Source: DAIRFP01 sp036794995 (GTDB taxonomy: Bacteria > Desulfobacterota > Binatia > UBA9968). From it: 64,000 bases of DNA. The stretch is taken from positions 66,735 through 130,734 of the forward strand of contig DAIRFP010000001.1 in the NCBI GenBank assembly GCA_036794995.1, given 5' to 3'. How positions within the stretch are numbered: the first letter of the stretch is position 1; each line of letters starts with the position of its first letter. This document shows positions 60,947 through 64,000 of this stretch, piece by piece. Both the position numbers and the translations under genes were made by a program. Below the pieces are notes generated by a model. That model was not told the DNA's origin and did no database searches. It worked only from the letters and a program-made list of their open reading frames with translations.

Positions 60947-61432
60947 CTAGCGTTGAAGTCGATTGCGTCTCCCGTGCATTTCAATGAAGACGTTGAAGAA
61001 AGAGGCGATGGTGCGATCTTCCATGTGGGGATGGCCGTGGTTGTTTTGATACAGCAGGGTCACGCTCAGCGGCCTCTTGTGCAGTTCCAATAACTCAGCA
61101 TCCATCGCGTTCAGATAACCGCCCAGAGTTCGAAGCGTGTTCGAAAGATTGTAGAAGTCGGGCAGACGATCGGACTTGGCGCGCCTCTTCTTCCCCAATT
61201 GTTCTATCCTGTCAATTTCGTCGGAAGTGTAATGAAGCGGTCCCGCAGCGTCCTTTCCGGCACCGCTGAGGAACCGGCGCATGTTAGCGATGACGGAAGA
61301 GGACTTTTCGGGAGTGCCGCGGACGGCATAATGTCCAAGCTGGTTCTTCAGCTCGAAGACCGTGATCCCACGCATTTCGAGAGCCTGACCGATGACGCGC
61401 AGTTCCTGCTCGTAAGAGACTTTTGCTCTCAT
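60947..61432 (-). CDS. conserved protein of unknown function
   Basis: 161 residues from ATG 61432 (AAGGA upstream); the frame stays open to 61567 but the upstream part lies across the promoter region of ubiD and looks non-coding. Start MRAKVSYEQELRVIGQALEMRGITVFELK. The middle is charged and the C-terminal half has DFYNLSNTLRTLGGYLNAMDAELLELHKR. No domain recognised. It is convergent with mlaC and divergent from ubiD. Confidence 0.6.
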   Translation of the reverse strand: MRAKVSYEQELRVIGQALEMRGITVFELKNQLGHYAVRGTPEKSSSVIANMRRFLSGAGKDAAGPLHYTSDEIDRIEQLGKKRRAKSDRLPDFYNLSNTLRTLGGYLNAMDAELLELHKRPLSVTLLYQNNHGHPHMEDRTIASFFNVFIEMHGRRNRLQR

Positions 61433-61619
61433 ATTGTTATCCTTGGTCGAAGCAAGCTTTGATAAGGTCGCCTCCGAAAGCGCCGGCGGTGTGTAATTAG
61501 CATTTGCCGATGTCGTAGACAAGAGGTCCGGGAGACGCTTTCCTTGACAACACCAGTGGTGGAACATATTGTGAGTGAAGTTGCTAGTAACGTTAGATTA
61601 TTTGCAAGGGAGGCAAGGA

Positions 61620-63098
61620 ATGGCCCGTCCGGAAAATGTGGGAGAATCGCAAAGCACCGTAGCTTATCATGGTCTGCGGGATTGGTTGGAACAAGTCGAC
61701 AAGCTGGGTGAGTTGCTCAAGGTTAGCGGCGCCCATTGGGATCGGGAGATGGGGGCGATTACCCAAATGCTGACGGAAGGCGGCAAGGGCAAGGCGCCAG
61801 CGATTGTTTTCGACGACGTCCCGGATTATCCCAAAGGCTATCGGACTCTGTACGGTCAATTTTCGACCATCAAGCGCGTGGCCCTGACCCTCGGGTTGCC
61901 CCTCGAATACGAGCATAAAGCCGATATCGTAAAGGCCTACCACCATCGCATGACGGAGATGAAGCTCCTCAAGCCGAAGCTGGTCAAGACCGGGCCCATC
62001 TTCGAGAATGTTTTGGAGGGCGACAAGGTAAACATTTTGAAGTTGCCCGCGCCGCTCCATCATGAGCAAGATACGCACCGCTACATCGGCACGGCGGATA
62101 TGTGCATCACCAAAGATCCGGATGCCGGTTGGTATAATTTCGGTGCCTACCGCTGCCAGGTCTACGACGAAAAAACCATCGGCTGCCAGATCACCGAAGG
62201 CAAGCATGGGCGGATTCATCGCGATAAGTATTTTGAACGCGGACAAAGCGCAAAGTTCGCCATTGTATGCGGTCAGGATCCGCTGCTGTATTTGTTGTCT
62301 GCCAGCCCGCTGCCCAACGGAGTGTCGGAGTATGACTTTGCCGGCGGTATCCGGGGCGAACCAGTAGAGGTGGTCAAGGGACCGTTTACCGGATTTCCGA
62401 TTCCCGCGGATGCGGAGATCGTAATTGAAGGCGAAGCCGTTCCCGGGCAGTCGAGACCCGAGGGACCCTTTGGCGAATGGATGGGCTACTACTCGGACGA
62501 TGTCGTGCCGCGCCCCTATCTCAATGTCAAAACAGTTATGTATCGCAACAATCCGATTCTTACCTGCGCGCCGCAACACAAACCGGTGGATGAGACCGGT
62601 TTGCTCAAAGGCATCGCGGGGGCAGCGGAGATTTGGAAGGCGCTGGAAGCCTGCGGCCTGCCGGAAATCCTCGGCGTGTGGAATCACGAAGGCGCACCGG
62701 CTACCCGTTTCACGGCCATTCAAATTCACCAGCGCTATCCCGGCCATGCGCGCAACGTGCTGCACGTGGCGGCGAACTGCATGGCGGGCGCGTATAATGG
62801 CAAGTGGACCGTAGTCGTAGACGATGACGTCGATTGTTCCGACATCGATCAGGTACTCTGGGCGATGGGCACCCGGTTCGACCCCATGACGGACATCGAT
62901 CTTGTCCAGAAGGCCTGGTCGTCCGGTCGCGACCCGATGTTTCTGCCGGGAAATTTCAACAACCGCATACTGATCGACGCCTGCATGCCTTATAACCGCA
63001 AACTCAAGGGAGAATTTCCCAAGGTGGTGGAAGTACCGGAGAGTGTCCGGGCCCAATTGAAAGCGAAGTTTCCGCAGGTTTTTAAATCGCAATCGTAG
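61620..63098 (+). CDS. ubiD: UbiD-family (prenylated-FMN) decarboxylase
   Basis: 492 residues from ATG 61620 (AAGGGAGG upstream). The UbiD fold is clear: a PAIVFDDVPDYPKGYRTLYG N-terminal block, HEQDTHRYIGTADMCITKD, and EGPFGEWMGYYS with the catalytic glutamate region (E-x-x-x-R...E). These enzymes use prenyl-FMN made by UbiX to (de)carboxylate aromatic or alpha,beta-unsaturated acids. Close in sequence pattern to phenolic and vanillate-type decarboxylases rather than to ubiquinone UbiD; substrate unknown. No ubiX is in the window. The next gene starts 17 nt later. Confidence 0.93.
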   Translation: MARPENVGESQSTVAYHGLRDWLEQVDKLGELLKVSGAHWDREMGAITQMLTEGGKGKAPAIVFDDVPDYPKGYRTLYGQFSTIKRVALTLGLPLEYEHKADIVKAYHHRMTEMKLLKPKLVKTGPIFENVLEGDKVNILKLPAPLHHEQDTHRYIGTADMCITKDPDAGWYNFGAYRCQVYDEKTIGCQITEGKHGRIHRDKYFERGQSAKFAIVCGQDPLLYLLSASPLPNGVSEYDFAGGIRGEPVEVVKGPFTGFPIPADAEIVIEGEAVPGQSRPEGPFGEWMGYYSDDVVPRPYLNVKTVMYRNNPILTCAPQHKPVDETGLLKGIAGAAEIWKALEACGLPEILGVWNHEGAPATRFTAIQIHQRYPGHARNVLHVAANCMAGAYNGKWTVVVDDDVDCSDIDQVLWAMGTRFDPMTDIDLVQKAWSSGRDPMFLPGNFNNRILIDACMPYNRKLKGEFPKVVEVPESVRAQLKAKFPQVFKSQS

Positions 63099-63115
63099 AG
63101 CGGAAGGAGTAGGTC

Positions 63116-63841
63116 ATGGTGTTCGCGAGTTGGCGCGGCGTTGTCGGGGTGGTAAAGCCCACTCATCGACCCGGCTCCCTAGAAGAGTTCATCCGGTTAC
63201 TGCCCGAGGGGATCGGGGTGGTTCCGGTTTATTTGAATTTCAAGCGCGGCACGGAAGACGAATTTCGCGGCGCGCTTAACGCGGTTGAGGAAAAAGTCGC
63301 GGAGCTGGCTGAGGAAGGGTTGGATCTGATCCATCCCGAGGGCGCACCGCCGTTTATGGTGCAAGGCTATAAAGGTGAAGAAAAGATCATCAAAGAATGG
63401 GAAGCGAAATACAAAACTCCCATGGTCACCGCCGCCCAGACTCAGGTCGAAGCGCTGCGCGCGCTGAAGATCAAGAAATTCGTCGGGGTGACATATTTCG
63501 TAAACAGCGTGAACGACATCACGGCCAATTATTTCCGCGACGCGGGATTCGATGTCATGGCCATGGAAGGCATTTCCGTGGCCTTCGAGGACGTCGGCCG
63601 TCTCGCGGCGCAGGAAATCTATGCGCATACCCGCAAGGCGTTTCTGAAGCATCCCGACGCGGACGGTATCTACATGCTCGGCACCGGCTGGCGTTGCCTG
63701 GACATCATTCATTTACTCGAGGAAGATCTGCAAGTGCCGGTTGTGCACCCGGTACCGGCGCGCGTCTGGGCGGTTGAAAAGCGGCTCCACGTGCGACAGC
63801 CGGTGAAGGGCTTTGGCAAGCTACTGGAAGAAATGCCTTAG
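63116..63841 (+). CDS. Asp/Glu racemase-fold protein (arylmalonate decarboxylase/maleate isomerase-like)
   Basis: 241 residues. The layout GVVKPTHRPGSLEEFIRLLPEGIGVVPVYLNF, a PEGAPPF turn, MVTAAQTQVEALRALKIKKFVGVTYFV and LGTGWRCLDIIHLLEE fits the maleate cis-trans isomerase/arylmalonate decarboxylase group. These use two cysteines; the second (C in TGWRC) is present, but the usual first cysteine is not seen in PEGAPPF, so chemistry may differ. Adjacent to ubiD with a GGAAGGAG site, so it probably acts on the same aromatic or unsaturated acid pathway. Confidence 0.8.
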   Translation: MVFASWRGVVGVVKPTHRPGSLEEFIRLLPEGIGVVPVYLNFKRGTEDEFRGALNAVEEKVAELAEEGLDLIHPEGAPPFMVQGYKGEEKIIKEWEAKYKTPMVTAAQTQVEALRALKIKKFVGVTYFVNSVNDITANYFRDAGFDVMAMEGISVAFEDVGRLAAQEIYAHTRKAFLKHPDADGIYMLGTGWRCLDIIHLLEEDLQVPVVHPVPARVWAVEKRLHVRQPVKGFGKLLEEMP

Positions 63842-63845
63842 ATTA

Positions 63846-63973
63846 GCAGGCTGCTGAAAGAGCCTCATATGCTTCGTTGCGCTCAATCGTCTCGCTCCAA
63901 CGTACTGCCTAAGTACGCCTCCGCTCGTCGATTCTTCGCGCGCCTCGCCTCTGAGCCCTTTTGAGCGGCCTGC
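63846..63973. repeat. MITE/REP-like palindromic repeat (element B)
   Basis: Ends GCAGGCTGCTGAAAGAGCC and the inverted, imperfect copy GGGC...AAAAGTTT-like CTTTTGAGCGGCCTGC, with internal hairpins such as CGTACTGCCTAAGTACG. The whole ~128 bp can fold back on itself. Its first 11 bases equal the start of element A at 57427, so both are probably mobilised or copied by the same mechanism. Located right after the last gene; a ribosome-site-like GAAGGAG follows at the window end. Confidence 0.7.
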
Positions 63974-64000
63974 CAGGCAGACTTTAGCTGCTGAAGGAGC

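Noticed and set aside
61593..63092. Long (499-codon) open frame on the minus strand opposite ubiD
   Set aside because: Complementary-strand shadow of a GC-biased gene; no ribosome site, composition unlike any protein, and ubiD on the plus strand is clearly real.
1..64000. CRISPR array, prophage, integrase, toxin-antitoxin or secondary-metabolite locus
   Set aside because: No repeated spacer pattern, phage or mobile-element protein, or synthase-type gene found anywhere in the window.

Overview
The window (about 64 kb, moderately GC-rich, one 100-N scaffold gap) looks like a metagenome-assembled chromosome of a Gram-negative bacterium from the deltaproteobacteria-like soil lineages (Binatota/Desulfobacterota or Methylomirabilota/Rokubacteria are plausible; I cannot decide from sequence alone). 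Reasons: a complete System I cytochrome c maturation operon, long Lhr helicase, FusA2-type EF-G paralogue, MlaC, type III pantothenate kinase, a biotin ligase without HTH domain, a SAM-I riboswitch, and a catabolic set typical of such genomes (ACMSD-like amidohydrolases, LLM flavin monooxygenase, UbiD decarboxylase, Asp/Glu racemase-fold enzyme, lone molybdenum hydroxylase subunit).

Layout. 0-0.9 kb: end of an anti-sigma factor gene and a secreted protein. 1-3.9 kb (minus): sulfur-carrier operon moeB - thrC remnant - moaD/thiS - cysM, led by a promoter, a SAM-I-like riboswitch and an intrinsic terminator. 4-5.5 kb: small membrane protein and a homoserine kinase with its own strong promoter. 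5.5-7.2 kb: long non-coding stretch, then cold-shock protein, orphan nuoB and a CSD-like protein. 7.2-9.9 kb (minus): quinone genes ispB - ubiE/menG - membrane protein. 10-11.3 kb: PuuD-like membrane protein convergent with a cytochrome c lipoprotein. 11.5 kb: tRNA-Leu(CAG). 11.7-19.9 kb: housekeeping run valS-nadC-birA-coaX-fusA2. 19.9-26 kb: catabolic block with two amidohydrolases, gamma-glutamyltransferase, a beta-hydroxyacid dehydrogenase broken by an in-frame TGA, LLM monooxygenase and PCD. 26-33 kb (minus): ccmABCDEFG-ccmH/I. 33-36.4 kb: TM-helix channel-like protein, receiver protein and unknowns. 36.7-41.9 kb: TCA block icd-mdh-sucC-[gap]-sucD-ndk. 41.9-51.3 kb: tightly overlapping rlmN-mtnP-pfkB-GT2-ugd-uxs-epimerase-lepA-lepB. 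51.4-56.5 kb: two small coiled-coil membrane proteins and lhr. 56.6-64 kb: MBL hydrolase, Mo-hydroxylase large subunit, dgkA, mlaC, an unknown protein, ubiD and a racemase-fold enzyme, with two repeats sharing the end GCAGGCTGCTG.

How parts fit together. The sulfur operon couples an E1-like activator, a ubiquitin-like carrier and a cysteine synthase under a SAM-responsive leader, but it carries signs of decay: thrC is reduced to a frameshifted stub, the aptamer seems to lack one strand of P2, and the carrier has a 10-residue tail after its Gly-Gly. This is the most unusual locus in the window. Second are the terminator-like hairpins in the leaders of icd and sucC and the in-frame TGA in the dehydrogenase gene. 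Most of the rest is standard metabolism.
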